From: Streptomyces sp. NBC_01571
Lineage (GTDB): Bacteria; Actinomycetota; Actinomycetes; Streptomycetales; Streptomycetaceae
Reading direction: 5' to 3'
NCBI RefSeq assembly: GCF_026339875.1
Contig: NZ_JAPEPZ010000001.1
Location: 5,952,001-6,016,000, forward strand
Length of the DNA: 64,000 nt
The notes below the pieces were generated by a model. The model had not been told where the DNA came from, made no database searches, and saw nothing but the letters and a program-made list of their open reading frames with translations. The translations under genes and the position numbers were made by a program. Position 1 is the stretch's first letter, and each line of letters opens with the position of its first letter. Shown here piece by piece: positions 26,666-35,874 of this stretch.

Positions 26666-27358
26666 GTGACCCGCGCATCCCTGGACAAGCAGCCGCACGA
26701 AGTCGCCTCGATGTTCGACGACGTGGCGGAACGGTACGACCTGACGAACGACCTGCTGTCGCTCGGCCAGGACCGGGTGTGGCGCAGAGAGGTCGCGAAA
26801 GCGGTCGACGCGCGCCCCGCGCAGAAGATCCTGGACCTGGCGGCCGGTACGGCGACCTCGTCGCTCCCCTTCGCCCGCACCGGCGCGTACGTCGTCCCGT
26901 GCGACTTCTCCCTCGGCATGCTCCGGGTCGGCAAGAAGAACAACCCCTGGCTGCCGCTGACCGCCGGCGACGCGACGAAGCTGCCCTTCAAGGACGACAC
27001 CTTCGACGCGGTGACGATCTCCTTCGGACTGCGCAACGTCCAGGACACCGACACCGCGCTGAGCGAGCTGTACCGGGTGACCAAGCCGGGCGGCCGGGTC
27101 GTGATCTGCGAGTTCTCCCACCCGACCTGGGCACCCTTCCGCACGGTCTACACCGAGTACCTGATGCGGGCGCTGCCGCCGGTCGCCCGCGCGGTGTCGT
27201 CCAACCCCGACGCGTACGTCTATCTCGCCGAGTCCATCCGGGAGTGGCCCGACCAGCCCGCCCTGGCGGAGCGGCTGAGCAAGGCCGGCTGGTCGAAGGT
27301 GGCGTGGCGGAACCTGACGGGCGGCGTGGTCGCCCTGCACCGGGGCTTCAAGGCCTGA
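26666..27358 (+). CDS. menG: Demethylmenaquinone methyltransferase (MenG/MqnG, UbiE family)
   Basis: 230 residues. UbiE/MenG signature: [30 protein letters not shown] at the start, motif [17 protein letters not shown], then [29 protein letters not shown] and the late REVKPGG-like [15 protein letters not shown]. It methylates demethylmenaquinone with SAM, the last ring step. The GTG start lies inside CCACAATGGGACCGTG with no strong ribosome site. The last 11 bases overlap the convergent PASTA gene. It lies near mqnC and the reductase-family flavoprotein. Confidence 0.95.
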   Translation: MTRASLDKQPHEVASMFDDVAERYDLTNDLLSLGQDRVWRREVAKAVDARPAQKILDLAAGTATSSLPFARTGAYVVPCDFSLGMLRVGKKNNPWLPLTAGDATKLPFKDDTFDAVTISFGLRNVQDTDTALSELYRVTKPGGRVVICEFSHPTWAPFRTVYTEYLMRALPPVARAVSSNPDAYVYLAESIREWPDQPALAERLSKAGWSKVAWRNLTGGVVALHRGFKA

Positions 27359-27701
27359 CGGTTCTCAGCACCTCGAACGGGTCTCCCGGCTCGTCGAGCT
27401 CACGGCGCAGACCGCCCGACGGCGGGAGCGGCGGCCGGGGTTCGCGCACCCCGGCGCCTCCCTCCGCGTCACCGAGGTCGAACCACACGGTGACCACGGC
27501 ACCGCGGGGGATCTCGGAACCGGGCGGAGGGTACTGGCGTACGACGTAGTCGACGACGGTGAGAAGGAAGTCGGGCCGGTCGGGCGCGGCGAGCAGCACA
27601 CCGCGCGCCTCGGCCCTCTCCCGCGCGTCCACGGCCATCAGGCCGATGAGCCGCGGTACGCGCACTTCGGGTGTCTCGGGTGTCAGGCGCACGGACGTCA
27701 C
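27348..27701 (-). CDS. Single-PASTA-domain protein
   Basis: 117 residues. The segment [27 protein letters not shown] through [25 protein letters not shown] is one PASTA domain (about residues 13-76), a fold that binds peptidoglycan muropeptides or beta-lactams when outside the cell. No signal peptide or membrane helix is present, so this copy seems cytoplasmic, which is odd for PASTA. The C-terminal third is Pro/Arg-rich and probably disordered. Its end overlaps the end of menG by 11 bases in antisense. Confidence 0.8.
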   Translation of the reverse strand: MTSVRLTPETPEVRVPRLIGLMAVDARERAEARGVLLAAPDRPDFLLTVVDYVVRQYPPPGSEIPRGAVVTVWFDLGDAEGGAGVREPRPPLPPSGGLRRELDEPGDPFEVLRTVRP

Positions 27702-27847
27702 CCCCCAGCGGTACCGGCAGGGTAAGCCCCGGCCGGTCCCTCGCGGAAGGCGTCAGCGGCCCTCGCGCGTGCTGTCCGCGGCCCTCGCGCGAGCCGCGCG
27801 CAGCCTTCGTGCGCGGCCCGCGCGGGAGGCGTCAGAGGGTGAGGGCG

Positions 27848-28354
27848 TCAGAAGGTGAGCCGGTAGCAGTGCGCGGCATCCTCCTGCGTGGGATAGGCGA
27901 AGACCTCGGCCAGTTCCATGCCCACGCGTCGGGTCACCGCGATCGACCGTTCGTTGGCGGGTCTGACCATGGCGACGACCCGGGCGACGCCCGCCGCCCG
28001 TACCCGCTCCAGGGTGGTCAGCGCGGCCGCGGTGACGTACCCCTTGCCCCAGTGCGCCCGCCCGAGCCGCCAGCCGATCTCGATCTCGCCTCTGGGCCCC
28101 CACTCGCCCGGCCACGGCTGCGCGCCCGTGAAACCGAGCACCTCGCCCTCGGAGTCGACGATCGTCCACAGACAGAATCCGAGCTCGGCGTCGTGCCGCC
28201 GCTGCCGCGCGGTGAGCTCCTCGTACACGGACAACTCGGCCGCCCGGCCGCCGTGGAACTCCATGACCTCCGGGTCGGCGAAGATCCGGTGCCAGGCGAA
28301 CGCGTCCTCGTCGGTGGGGACACGGAGTCGGACGTCGGGGAGAGCTCGGTTCAC
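27848..28354 (-). CDS. GNAT acetyltransferase, RimJ/RimL type
   Basis: 168 residues. The N-terminus RLRVPTDEDAFAWHRIFADPEVMEF is the usual start of RimJ/RimL-like acetyltransferases. EIEIGWRLGRAHWGKGYVTAAALTTLERV contains the acetyl-CoA loop (H-W-G-K-G-Y-V/A), and VVAMVRPANERSIAVTRRVGMEL is the motif B asparagine region. It would acetylate a protein N-terminus or small amine. It is divergent from the flavoprotein gene, with a 99-base gap. Confidence 0.85.
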   Translation of the reverse strand: MNRALPDVRLRVPTDEDAFAWHRIFADPEVMEFHGGRAAELSVYEELTARQRRHDAELGFCLWTIVDSEGEVLGFTGAQPWPGEWGPRGEIEIGWRLGRAHWGKGYVTAAALTTLERVRAAGVARVVAMVRPANERSIAVTRRVGMELAEVFAYPTQEDAAHCYRLTF

Positions 28355-28453
28355 GGGGGCAGCCCTTCAGCCAGGTCATCAGTACCGCTGCATAGACTGC
28401 CCATGTCCAGTGCCCGTCAGCACGCAGATTTCGAGTCTTGGGGAGACCCCGCC

Positions 28454-29749
28454 GTGACCGAGCCCCAACCCCTCTCCGAAAACACCGCAGATGTGATCGT
28501 CGTCGGGGCTGGGCCAGCCGGTTCCACGACCGCGTACTACCTGGCGAAGGCCGGACTCGACGTCCTGCTCCTGGAGAAGACCGCGTTCCCCCGGGAGAAG
28601 GTCTGCGGTGACGGGCTGACCCCGCGCGCCACCAAGCAGCTCGTCTCGATGGGCATCGACATCTCCGAAGAGGCAGGCTGGCTGCGCAACAAGGGGCTGC
28701 GCATCATCGGCGGCGGTGTCCGCCTCCAGCTCGACTGGCCGGATCTCGCCACGTACCCGGACTACGGGCTCGTCCGCAAGCGCGACGACTTCGACGAGCA
28801 GCTCGCACGACAGGCGCAGAAGGCGGGCGCCCGGTTGTTCGAGCGCTGCAACGTCGGCGCCCCGATCATCGACGACCGCACGGGCCGCATCACGGGCGTG
28901 CACGCCAAGCTCGGCGACACGGGGGAGAAGCGGGAGGTCACCTTCCACGCGCCGCTGGTCGTCGCGGCCGACGGCAACTCCACCCGCCTCTCGCTGGCGA
29001 TGGGCCTGCACCGCCGCGAGGACCGCCCGATGGGCGTCGCGGTCCGTACGTACTTCACCTCCCCGCGCCACGAGGACGACTACCTGGAGTCCTGGCTGGA
29101 GCTGTGGGACCGCCGGGGCCCCGAGGACCGTCTGCTGCCCGGCTACGGCTGGATCTTCGGCATGGGCGACGGCACGTCGAACGTCGGCCTCGGTGTGCTC
29201 AACACCTCCGACTCCTTCAAGGAGCTGGACTGGCGCGAGGTCCTGAAGGCGTGGTGCGCCTCGATGCCGGAGGACTGGGGCTACACGCCCGAGAACATGA
29301 CCGGCCCGATCCGCGGCGCCGCCCTTCCGATGGCCTTCAACCGCCAGCCGCACTACACGAAGGGGTTGTTGTTGGTCGGTGACGCCGGCGGCCTGGTGAA
29401 CCCCTTCAACGGCGAGGGCATCGCGTACGCCATGGAGTCCGGCCAGATCGCCGCGGACGTCATCGTCCAGGCCCACGCCCGCTCGACGCCCTCCCAGCGC
29501 GAACTGGCCCTCCAGCGCTACCCCCGGGTCCTCAAGGACACCTACGGCGGGTACTACACCCTCGGCCGCGCCTTCGTGAAGCTGATCGGCAACCCGAAGG
29601 TCATGAAGATCGCGACGCAGCGGGGCCTGACCCACCCCCTCCTGATGAAGTTCACCCTCAAGATGCTGGCGAACCTGACGGACCCGACCGGCGGCGACGC
29701 GATGGACCGGATCATCAACGGGTTGTCGAAGGTGGCCCCGAAGGCCTGA
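28454..29749 (+). CDS. Geranylgeranyl reductase family flavoprotein (MenJ-like)
   Basis: 431 residues. The FAD Rossmann motif is VIVVGAGPAGSTTAYYLAKAG, followed by the GGR signature KTAFPREKVCGDGLTPRA with a conserved Cys. LLVGDAGGLVNPFNGEGIAYAMESG is the second FAD-binding motif. The family reduces isoprenoid double bonds; in mycobacteria a relative (MenJ, Rv0561c) saturates the beta-isoprene of menaquinone. Placement beside menG, near mqnC and just before nuo supports the same role. I chose GTG 28454 with GGGGAGA upstream; ATG 28403 has no ribosome site. Confidence 0.85.
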   Translation: MTEPQPLSENTADVIVVGAGPAGSTTAYYLAKAGLDVLLLEKTAFPREKVCGDGLTPRATKQLVSMGIDISEEAGWLRNKGLRIIGGGVRLQLDWPDLATYPDYGLVRKRDDFDEQLARQAQKAGARLFERCNVGAPIIDDRTGRITGVHAKLGDTGEKREVTFHAPLVVAADGNSTRLSLAMGLHRREDRPMGVAVRTYFTSPRHEDDYLESWLELWDRRGPEDRLLPGYGWIFGMGDGTSNVGLGVLNTSDSFKELDWREVLKAWCASMPEDWGYTPENMTGPIRGAALPMAFNRQPHYTKGLLLVGDAGGLVNPFNGEGIAYAMESGQIAADVIVQAHARSTPSQRELALQRYPRVLKDTYGGYYTLGRAFVKLIGNPKVMKIATQRGLTHPLLMKFTLKMLANLTDPTGGDAMDRIINGLSKVAPKA

Positions 29750-29771
29750 GGCCGGGTCCGCCGCGCGGCGC

Positions 29772-29802
29772 ACGGAGGCCGGCCCTCGGGCCCGGTCTCC
29801 GT
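29772..29802 (+). terminator. Stem-loop after the flavoprotein gene
   Basis: ACGGAG pairs with CTCCGT, then a G-T wobble and CCGG with CCGG, around a 9-base loop that can itself pair. It begins 23 bases after the stop codon. Confidence 0.65.
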
Positions 29803-29990
29803 GGCGGCCCGGCACGCGGGGACGTCTTCACGACGGCTCTCCATCCGCCGTGGCGCGTCCTTGTGGCCGCGCCGGGAGAGCCGGTGCGGACAGGCGTGCC
29901 CGGGATGTGAACAGGATGACCTCTCGTCCCCTCTGCGGGAGTTGGCCCGTTTTGGTCACTTCGAGGGGAGCTCGTGGAGCGGCGGGTGCG

Positions 29991-30068
29991 CCCGGCCGTG
30001 GCGCCCGGCGGGCATGCCCGGCCGTGGCGCCCGGCGGGCATGCCCGGCCGTGGCGCCCGGCGGGCATG
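29991..30068. repeat. 26-bp minisatellite, three perfect copies
   Basis: The unit starts CCCGGCCGTGGCGCC and ends CGGGCATG; three identical copies lie at 29991-30016, 30017-30042 and 30043-30068. It is followed after two bases by a different 9-base array. Confidence 0.92.
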
Positions 30069-30070
30069 CT

Positions 30071-30178
30071 CGACCGTGGCGACCGTGGCGACCGTGGCGA
30101 CCGTGGCGACCGTGGCGACCGTGGCGACCGTGGCGACAATGGCGGCCAACGGTGGGTGCTGGTGCTGGTGCTGGTGCT
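30071..30178. repeat. 9-bp array (7 perfect + 1 degenerate) and 6-bp array (4 copies)
   Basis: CGACCGTGG is repeated seven times at 30071-30133, then CGACAATGG. After a 12-base gap, GGTGCT is repeated four times at 30155-30178. Both are likely to vary in length among strains by slippage. Confidence 0.92.
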
Positions 30179-30376
30179 GGGGTCGGTGTCGGCCAGGCGC
30201 GGGGTGAGGGCGCGGGCCCGGAGGCGGGCGCGGGGGCGCGGCTCGGCTTCGCGGACGGCGGCGCGTGCTGGCGGGTGCGCGAGCAGCGGCCGTTCATCCG
30301 GCCGCCGGGGGCGCATCCGGCGGCCGTCGCCGGGAGGCTCTTCCCGTTGCTGTGAGGGCCCTCTGGGGCCCGAAGG

Positions 30377-30418
30377 GGCGGCGGTCGGCCCCGGGACACG
30401 ACGGCGGGGACCGCCGCC
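30377..30418 (-). terminator. GC-rich hairpin downstream of the NlpC/P60 gene
   Basis: GGCGGCGGTC and GACCGCCGCC form a perfect 10-bp stem with a 22-base loop, 48 bases after the stop codon of the NlpC/P60 gene on the minus strand. Confidence 0.55.
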
Positions 30419-30465
30419 CTCAGGCGGCGGCCCTCAAGCCGTAGGACTTCAGATGCGGGTGCGGC

Positions 30466-31281
30466 TCAGAGAACGCGTACCGCGCCGGTGGCCGGGTAGC
30501 CCGAGAGGTCCTGAATCACCACGCCCTTGGAGGGGTTGGCCGCGTCCAGGTACTGCCCGTTACCGATGTACACGCCCACGTGGTACGCCGAACCGGCCGA
30601 ACCCCAGTACAGGATGTCGCCGACCTGGACGTTGGACAGCGAGACCGGCGTACCGGACGTCGACTGGTCCTGGGAGACGCGCGGCAGGTCGACACCGACC
30701 TGCTTGAACGCGGCCTGCACGAGACCGGAGCAGTCCCACGCGTTGGGGCCCGTCCCACCCATCACGTACGCGTCGCCGACCTGCGCCTTGAGGAAGGCGA
30801 TGACGGTCGCGACGCTGCCACTGGCGGGCGCCGAGACGGTCGAGGCCGTGGAGGTGGAGGTGGAGGCCGAAGCGGACAGGGTGGTCCGCGCGGCGGAACG
30901 CGACGCGGCCTGCTCGGCCGCCGCCTTCCGCGCGGCCTCGGCCTTCTTCTTGGCCTCCGCCTTCTTCTTCGCGTCGGCGAGGTCCGCCTTGGCCTGCTTC
31001 GCGGCATTTGCCGCAGCCGCATCGCGCTCGGCCTGCAACTCGTAGTTGGCCGCGGCCTGCTGGGTGGCGTCCGCGGACTGGGCGACCTGGGTCGCGAGGT
31101 CGGCCGTCAGGGTCGGCAGTTCAAGGGTCTGCGTCACGGGCTCGGCCGCGTTCGCAGAGCCGGCCGCACCGGCGACGGCCAGGGTGCTGAGAACGCCACC
31201 GGCAACTCCGGCGCGCATCGCGAGCGTCGACGCGTTGCGGCGGGGCTTCCGGTGGCTACGTATGTGAGCGGTGTGGGACAT
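30466..31281 (-). CDS. Secreted NlpC/P60 peptidoglycan endopeptidase
   Basis: 271 residues. A basic N-terminus (RSHRKPRRN) and hydrophobic stretch to about residue 46 (SANAA cleavage) form the export signal. A long Ala/Lys-rich coiled coil follows (about 60-125), then a Ser/Thr linker (130-155) and the C-terminal NlpC/P60 domain with Cys184 in WDCSGLV and His234 in AYHVGVY as the catalytic pair. It would cleave cell-wall peptide stems. I chose ATG 31281; ATG 31311 would add ten residues. It is divergent from nuo, with 751 bases between. Because it lacks LysM or SH3 domains, the coiled coil probably mediates partner binding or restraint. Confidence 0.92.
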   Translation of the reverse strand: MSHTAHIRSHRKPRRNASTLAMRAGVAGGVLSTLAVAGAAGSANAAEPVTQTLELPTLTADLATQVAQSADATQQAAANYELQAERDAAAANAAKQAKADLADAKKKAEAKKKAEAARKAAAEQAASRSAARTTLSASASTSTSTASTVSAPASGSVATVIAFLKAQVGDAYVMGGTGPNAWDCSGLVQAAFKQVGVDLPRVSQDQSTSGTPVSLSNVQVGDILYWGSAGSAYHVGVYIGNGQYLDAANPSKGVVIQDLSGYPATGAVRVL

Positions 31282-31753
31282 GGGTACAACCGGTATCAGG
31301 GGCTCCCTCATACCTTCAAGAAACGTGTGGTGCGCCACAGTTGTTCAATCCGCGGCCGAATCCACGGTGCGTCACTCCTTATTGACGCCGTAACGGGCAT
31401 TGCGGACAGAGATGATCAAGCCTGTGATCATGCTGTTTCTGTAATACGTCCGAATTGCCCTCCGCCTACCACTGGTTGCGACCAGTGGCCAAGCCCCACT
31501 CATCTGGCACATAGACAGATGTGGCACAGGTCACAGGGTCGTCTCACGGATGGCATGCGTCGCGCGTAGACCCGGAGAGCCCCCTGCTCGTGAACGCGTG
31601 CACGCGTGGATGTCGTCCACATCCGTCCGCACCCCTCCCTCCGACGTGTGAACGGCTCCTCTATCAAGCCGTCCCGTCCATCGCCAATTTGCATGCGGAG
31701 GAACTCTCTTGATATGGAGACGTCGCCCCGGACCTGGGACGACTAGCGGAAAT

Positions 31754-31851
31754 GTCACCTCTGGTGACCGTGCGGACGCTTCGCGTGTGAAGATCACCGC
31801 TCATCCGACTTCATGATCCTTCGTCAGGTGGTGGAGATCACAAAGCTTGTG
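31754..31851. promoter_or_regulatory. Three GTGA/TCAC-type inverted repeats upstream of nuo
   Basis: GTCACC-TCT-GGTGAC (31754-31768), GTGA-AGA-TCAC (31787-31797) and CACAA-AGC-TTGTG (31839-31851) are all perfect dyads. They resemble half-sites for Crp/Fnr- or Rex-like regulators, but their spacing differs from those consensus sites. Confidence 0.5.
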
Positions 31852-31908
31852 CAATACCCCGTGTCGCAGATCACAGACCGGCGGGCATAGGATGCGAGGC
31901 AGTTGGGC

Positions 31909-31926
31909 TTGTGACCTGCTTCACAT
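31909..31926. promoter_or_regulatory. Rex-type operator upstream of nuoA
   Basis: TTGTGA-C-CTGC-TTCACAT matches the Rex operator TTGTGAA-N4-TTCACAA at 12 of 14 defined positions. Rex represses respiratory genes when NADH is low and releases DNA when NADH/NAD+ rises; nuo is a known Rex target in Streptomyces. The core TGTGA-N6-TCACA also fits a Crp site, so Crp is the alternative. It lies 107 bases before the nuoA start. Confidence 0.7.
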
Positions 31927-32032
31927 GTACGCGATCTTCGTCGGGACGCACGGGGCTCGTGGGACGGGTGGGCGGAAGTGCTTGCCCGACGCAACCGCCA
32001 GCAGTCAGTGCCGACTGAGAGGAGCGAGGAGC

Positions 32033-32392
32033 GTGAACGCGTATGCGCCGATCCTCGTACTGGGAGCCCTCGGGGCAGGCTTTGCGATCTTCTCCGTGGT
32101 CATGGCCACGCTTATCGGTCCAAAGCGATACAACCGGGCCAAGCTCGAGGCTTACGAGTGCGGAATCGAGCCGACCCCCACGCCGGCCGGCGGCGGGCGC
32201 TTCCCGATCAAGTACTACCTGACGGCGATGCTCTTCATCGTCTTCGACATCGAGATCGTCTTCCTCTACCCCTGGGCCGTCACCTTCGACGCCCTGGGTG
32301 TTTTCGGGCTCGTGGAGATGCTGCTCTTCGTGCTCACCGTCTTCGTCGCGTACGCGTACGTATGGCGGCGCGGCGGCCTGGAATGGGACTGA
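32033..32392 (+). CDS. nuoA: NADH-quinone oxidoreductase subunit A
   Basis: 119 residues, three membrane helices. AYECGIEPT is the conserved loop whose Cys lies near the quinone tunnel, and FPIKYYLTAMLFIVFDIEIVFLYPW is the signature of the second helix pair, with acidic residues at its end. First gene of the 14-gene complex I operon, behind a strong double GGAG ribosome site before GTG 32033. Confidence 0.97.
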   Translation: MNAYAPILVLGALGAGFAIFSVVMATLIGPKRYNRAKLEAYECGIEPTPTPAGGGRFPIKYYLTAMLFIVFDIEIVFLYPWAVTFDALGVFGLVEMLLFVLTVFVAYAYVWRRGGLEWD

Positions 32393-32406
32393 GGGGCCTT
32401 TAAGAC

Positions 32407-32957
<551 letters not shown>

Positions 32958-32961
<4 letters not shown>

Positions 32962-33704
32962 GCGACGCGAACGGCGCCGGCAACGGCGTGAATCCGGAGA
33001 AGGACCTCGGCGCGTCCAACCTCCCCGGCCAGCGTGGCGACGGTGGCGAGGAGATCCGCGTCCAGCGCGGCATGTTCGGCGCCAACAACGGCGGCGATAC
33101 CTCCGGCTACGGCGGCCTGGTCCGCTCCGTCCGGCTGCCCGGCCCGGCCGCCCGCCCCTACGGCGGCTGGTTCGACGAGGTCGCCGACGAGCTGGAGGGC
33201 GCCCTGGAGGAACAGGGACTCGTCCCCGAGAACGCGATCGAGAAGACGATCGTCGACCGCGACGAGCTCACCTTCCACATCGAACGCGAGTACCTGGTCC
33301 GGGTCGCCCAGACCCTCCGCGACGACCCGGCCCTCCGCTTCGAACTGTGCACGGGTGTGAGCGGAGTGCATTACCCCAACGACAAGGGCCGCGAGCTCCA
33401 CGCCGTCTACCACCTGCGCTCGATCACCCACAACCGGCTGATCCGCGTCGAGGTCAGTGCCCCCGACGCCGACCCGCACGTCCCGTCGCTCGTCCCCGTC
33501 TATCCGACGAACGACTGGCACGAGCGCGAGGCGTACGACTTCTTCGGCCTGGTCTTCGACGGACACCCGGCGCTGACGCGGATCATGATGCCGGACGACT
33601 GGCAGGGCCACCCGCAGCGCAAGGACTATCCCCTCGGTGGCATCCCCATCGAGTACAAGGGCGCCCAGATCCCGGCTCCGGACCAGCGGAGGTCGTACTC
33701 ATGA
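32958..33704 (+). CDS. nuoC: NADH-quinone oxidoreductase subunit C
   Basis: 248 residues. The 30-kDa subunit signature is [16 protein letters not shown] followed by [11 protein letters not shown]. It builds the peripheral arm between NuoB and NuoD. The first 60 residues are a Gly/Asn-rich extension with no counterpart in E. coli, usual in actinobacteria. The GTG start overlaps nuoB (GTGA) and the stop overlaps nuoD (ATGA). Confidence 0.97.
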
Positions 33705-35035
33705 GCACACAGACCCCTTCTTCTGCCGCATCCGCCCGCGAGACGACCGAGGGCACCGTCTACACGGTCACCGGCGGCGACTGGGACGAGATCGCACAGT
33801 CCGCGGCGAGGTCCGACGACGAGCGCATCATCGTCAACATGGGCCCGCAGCACCCCTCCACACACGGCGTGCTCCGGCTCATCCTGGAGATCGACGGCGA
33901 GACGGTCACCGAGGCCCGCTGCGGCATCGGCTACCTCCACACCGGCATCGAGAAGAACCTCGAATACCGCACGTGGACGCAGGGCACCACGTTCGTGACG
34001 CGCATGGACTACCTGACGCCGTTCTTCAACGAGACGGCGTACTGCCTCGCGGTCGAGAAACTCCTCGGCATCGAGGACCAGATCCCCGACCGTGCCACGA
34101 TCATCCGTGTGCTCCTGATGGAGCTGAACCGGCTCTCCTCCCACCTGGTGTGCATCGCCACCGGAGGCATGGAACTCGGCGCCACCACGATCATGATCTA
34201 CGGCTTCCGGGACCGTGAACTGATCCTCGACATCTACGAGCTGATCACCGGCCTGCGGATGAACCACGCGTACATCCGCCCCGGCGGACTCGCCCAGGAC
34301 CTGCCGCCCGGCGCGGTGGACCAGATCCGCGAGTTCGTGAAGAAGATGACGAAGAACCTTCCCGAGTACGACAAGCTCGCCACCGGGAACCCCATCTTCA
34401 AGGCCCGCATGCAGGACGTCGGCTATCTCGACCTGGCCGGCTGCATGGCCCTCGGCGCCACCGGACCCGTACTGCGCTCGGCGGGCCTGCCGCACGACCT
34501 GCGCAAGTCCCAGCCGTACTGCGGCTACGAGACGTACGACTTCGAGATCCCGACCGCCGACACCTGCGACTCCTACGGGCGCTTCCTGATCCGCCTGGAA
34601 GAGATGCGCCAGTCGCTGCACATCGTCGAACAGTGCCTGGACCGGCTCCAGCCGGGCCCGGTCATGGTCGCCGACAAGAAGATCGCCTGGCCCGCGCAGC
34701 TCGCGCTCGGCCCCGACGGTCTGGGCAACTCCCTCGACCACATCAAGAAGATCATGGGCACCTCCATGGAGGCCCTCATCCACCACTTCAAGCTGGTGAC
34801 CGAGGGCTTCCGCGTCCCGCCGGGACAGGCGTACGCGGCGGTCGAGTCGCCCAAGGGCGAGCTCGGGGTGCACGCGGTCTCCGACGGAGGCACCCGCCCC
34901 TACCGGGTCCACTTCCGGGACCCGTCCTTCACCAACCTGCAGGCCATGGCGGCGATGTGCGAGGGCGGCCAGGTCGCCGACGTCATCGTCGCCGTCGCGT
35001 CCATCGACCCCGTGATGGGAGGCGTCGACCGGTGA
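33701..35035 (+). CDS. nuoD: NADH-quinone oxidoreductase subunit D
   Basis: 444 residues. [13 protein letters not shown] near residue 49 carries the quinone-pocket His, and [11 protein letters not shown] and [10 protein letters not shown] are further 49-kDa subunit segments. Related to the large subunit of [NiFe] hydrogenases but without Ni ligands. With NuoB it forms the menaquinone site. ATG overlaps the nuoC stop; the stop overlaps the nuoE GTG. Confidence 0.98.
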   Translation: MSTQTPSSAASARETTEGTVYTVTGGDWDEIAQSAARSDDERIIVNMGPQHPSTHGVLRLILEIDGETVTEARCGIGYLHTGIEKNLEYRTWTQGTTFVTRMDYLTPFFNETAYCLAVEKLLGIEDQIPDRATIIRVLLMELNRLSSHLVCIATGGMELGATTIMIYGFRDRELILDIYELITGLRMNHAYIRPGGLAQDLPPGAVDQIREFVKKMTKNLPEYDKLATGNPIFKARMQDVGYLDLAGCMALGATGPVLRSAGLPHDLRKSQPYCGYETYDFEIPTADTCDSYGRFLIRLEEMRQSLHIVEQCLDRLQPGPVMVADKKIAWPAQLALGPDGLGNSLDHIKKIMGTSMEALIHHFKLVTEGFRVPPGQAYAAVESPKGELGVHAVSDGGTRPYRVHFRDPSFTNLQAMAAMCEGGQVADVIVAVASIDPVMGGVDR

Positions 35036-35874
35036 CCACCACCCCCGAGGGCGTCAGCCTGGGCATGCCCCGACTGCCCGCGCCCGACTACCCGGACGAC
35101 GTTCGGACCCGGCTCGAGGCGGACGCGCGCGAGATCATCGCCCGCTATCCGGACTCCCGCTCGGCGCTCCTTCCGTTGCTGCACCTCGTGCAGTCGGAGG
35201 AGGGCCATGTCACGCGCACGGGGATGCAGTTCTGCGCGGACGTACTGAGCCTGACCACCGCCGAGGTCACCGCGGTCGCGACCTTCTACTCGATGTACCG
35301 GCGCAAGCCGAGCGGTGACTACCAGGTGGGTGTGTGCACCAACACCCTGTGCGCGGTCATGGGCGGCGACGCGATCTTCGAGGCCCTGCAGGACCACCTG
35401 GGCGTCGGCAACGGCGAGACCACCGGCGACGGCAAGGTCACCCTGGAACACATCGAGTGCAACGCGGCCTGCGACTTCGCACCCGTCGTGATGGTCAACT
35501 GGGAGTTCTTCGACAACCAGACCGTGGCCTCCGCGAAGCGCCTCGTCGACGACCTGCGCGCGGGAACGACCGTCGAGCCCACCCGCGGCGCCCCCCTCTG
35601 CACCTTCAAGGACACCGCCCGGATCCTGGCGGGCTTCCCCGACGAGCGCGCGGGGGCCGTCGAAGCGGGTGGCAGCGCGGGTCCCGCCTCGCTGATCGGC
35701 CTCCGCCTGGCCAAGGGGGAGAGCGGTGCCGCGCGTGTGGTCCATCCGCGAGGCGGAGGCGCTCCGCAGGACCAGCCGCCGGCCGAGCACCTGAGCTCGC
35801 ACGACGCGCCGCAGGACACATCGGCCTCCGACCCGTCGCACCCGGCGGGTCCCACAGCCGAGGAGGGGGAGTGA
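35032..35874 (+). CDS. nuoE: NADH-quinone oxidoreductase subunit E
   Basis: 280 residues. The [2Fe-2S] cluster N1a ligands are Cys102 and Cys107 (GVCTNTLC) and Cys143 and Cys147 (ECNAAC). The catalytic core ends near residue 190; the remaining 90 residues are Gly/Pro/Ala-rich, rich in His and Ser, and probably disordered, so the subunit is much longer than the 166 residues of E. coli. The stop shares one base with the ATG of nuoF. Confidence 0.97.
   Translation: MTTTPEGVSLGMPRLPAPDYPDDVRTRLEADAREIIARYPDSRSALLPLLHLVQSEEGHVTRTGMQFCADVLSLTTAEVTAVATFYSMYRRKPSGDYQVGVCTNTLCAVMGGDAIFEALQDHLGVGNGETTGDGKVTLEHIECNAACDFAPVVMVNWEFFDNQTVASAKRLVDDLRAGTTVEPTRGAPLCTFKDTARILAGFPDERAGAVEAGGSAGPASLIGLRLAKGESGAARVVHPRGGGAPQDQPPAEHLSSHDAPQDTSASDPSHPAGPTAEEGE

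Larger units (their letters stand above)
29750..30465. other. 716-base region without a convincing gene, rich in tandem repeats
   Basis: It holds a terminator, three successive tandem-repeat arrays and a second hairpin before the NlpC/P60 gene end. Frames open through the repeats only because the units are multiples of three or near it (9 and 6 bases), so they are not taken as genes. Confidence 0.7.
31282..32032. other. Divergent intergenic region, NlpC/P60 gene and nuo operon
   Basis: 751 bases of lower GC with no gene. The nuo-proximal 280 bases hold a series of GTGA/TCAC dyads and a Rex-type operator. The NlpC-proximal half shows no riboswitch that I can recognise. nuoA has a strong GAGGAGCGAGGAG ribosome site at its end. 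Confidence 0.75.

Noticed and set aside
26460..26669. Short plus frame with [25 protein letters not shown]
   Set aside because: Protein-like in part but no start signal, no homologue I recognise, and it ends inside menG's start. May be decayed coding sequence.
29801..30355. Open frames on both strands through the 26/9/6-bp repeats
   Set aside because: They are produced by repeat periodicity; composition is Trp/Arg/Pro or Val/Ala/Thr repeats only.
31282..31700. Possible c-di-AMP riboswitch before the NlpC/P60 gene, as at other wall-hydrolase genes
   Set aside because: None of the conserved blocks (GGGGTGAA, CCGACAGCTNACCTCG) is present on either strand here.
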